A stretch of 7,542 bases of DNA from Clostridiaceae bacterium UBA6110. Lineage in GTDB: Bacteria > Bacillota > Clostridia > Clostridiales > Clostridiaceae. Numbering within the stretch: the stretch's first letter is position 1; each line of letters opens with the position of its first letter. Positions 7,188 to 7,542 of this stretch are shown piece by piece. The stretch spans positions 1 to 7,542 of the forward strand of contig DIWI01000112.1 of NCBI GenBank assembly GCA_002428415.1, in the 5' to 3' direction. The position numbers were made by a program, and so were the translations under genes. The notes under the pieces are model-generated. The model searched no databases. It was not told the origin of the DNA and saw only the letters and a list, made by a program, of their open reading frames with translations.

Positions 7188-7542
7188 ATGCCAACTATTA
7201 ACCAGCTAGTAAGGAAGGGCAGAGAGACAGCAGTCTATAAGACTAATTCTCCAGCTCTAAAGGAGTCCCCTCAGAAAAGAGGAGTCTGCACAGTAGTCAA
7301 GACAACTACTCCTAAGAAGCCAAACTCAGCGCTCAGAAAGATCGCCAGGGTAAGACTTGTTAACGGATATGAGGTAACAGCCTATATCGGTGGAGTAGGA
7401 CACAACCTTCAGGAGCACAGCGTTGTTCTCATAAGGGGTGGAAGAGTCAAGGACCTTCCTGGTGTAAGGTACCACATTGTCAGAGGAGCACTCGACAGCG
7501 CAGGTGTCAACAACAGGCTGCAGTCAAGGTCCAAGTATGGTG
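7188..7542 (+). CDS. rpsL: 30S ribosomal protein S12, partial (3' end outside window)
   Basis: Ribosomal protein S12 sits at the decoding centre of the 30S subunit and influences translational accuracy. The 118 residues visible start MPTINQLVRKGRET and run to RSKYG. Only a short basic tail should be missing, since the family is 124-140 residues. It is the short form: PALKESPQKRGVC lacks the roughly 14-residue insertion seen in Bacillus S12. The hallmark segments TTTPKKPNSALRK, GHNLQEHSVVLIRGGRV and KDLPGVRYH are present. Lys43 and Lys88, the classic streptomycin-resistance positions, are wild type, and Asp89, the residue methylthiolated by RimO where that enzyme exists, is present. All 12 arginine codons are AGG or AGA. 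It is expected to head the str operon (rpsG, fusA and tuf beyond the edge; not seen here). Confidence 0.98.
   Translation, partial: MPTINQLVRKGRETAVYKTNSPALKESPQKRGVCTVVKTTTPKKPNSALRKIARVRLVNGYEVTAYIGGVGHNLQEHSVVLIRGGRVKDLPGVRYHIVRGALDSAGVNNRLQSRSKYG

Noticed and set aside
1..7542. Insertion sequences, CRISPR repeats, tRNA or rRNA genes, inteins in rpoB/rpoC
   Set aside because: No terminal repeats, repeat-spacer arrays, tRNA-like folds or in-frame insertions were seen; both polymerase genes are collinear with the family throughout.

Overview
The window holds the 3' part of rpoB, all of rpoC and the 5' part of rpsL, all on the + strand. This is the junction between the RNA polymerase beta/beta' operon and the str (S12-S7-EF-G-EF-Tu) operon. 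The host is almost certainly a member of the Clostridia. The beta and beta' proteins match my memory of clostridial sequences much more closely than Bacillus: beta shares the NHISANDIVDP and PKHILKDDIYAAISYELGL spacer segments, lacks proteobacterial insertions and ends in a long acidic tail, and beta' has no insertion in its trigger loop. Arginine is written almost only as AGG/AGA and isoleucine often as ATA, but AAG and GAC/GAG codons are common, which suggests a clostridium of intermediate rather than very low GC. I cannot assign a genus.

Layout: (1) 1-3443, rpoB, missing about its first 78 codons to the left edge; (2) 3444-3464, a 21-nt gap with a doubled Shine-Dalgarno (SD); (3) 3465-7007, complete rpoC, 1180 codons; (4) 7008-7187, a 180-nt intergenic region; (5) 7188-7542, rpsL, cut by the right edge after 118 codons.

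The genes are ordinary, intact core genes. All catalytic aspartates, zinc cysteines and drug-contact residues I checked are present. beta and beta' form the two large subunits of RNA polymerase and assemble on the alpha dimer. S12 is a decoding-centre protein of the 30S subunit.

The part worth attention is the intergenic region. Right after the rpoC stop lies a near-consensus sigma-A promoter (TTGACA, 17-bp spacer, extended TGG-TAAAAT) whose -35 box is one arm of a perfect 7-bp palindrome. It is followed by a roughly 130-nt leader. This leader can fold into a closed multi-branch structure: a strong 10-bp hairpin, a second bipartite hairpin, a third AU-rich hairpin, and a closing helix pairing the predicted 5' end of the transcript with bases directly before and partly within the rpsL SD. 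This looks like a candidate autoregulatory ribosomal-protein leader for the str operon. That reading is inference from base pairing only. The small L7Ae-family gene often found between rpoC and rpsL in Firmicutes is absent.
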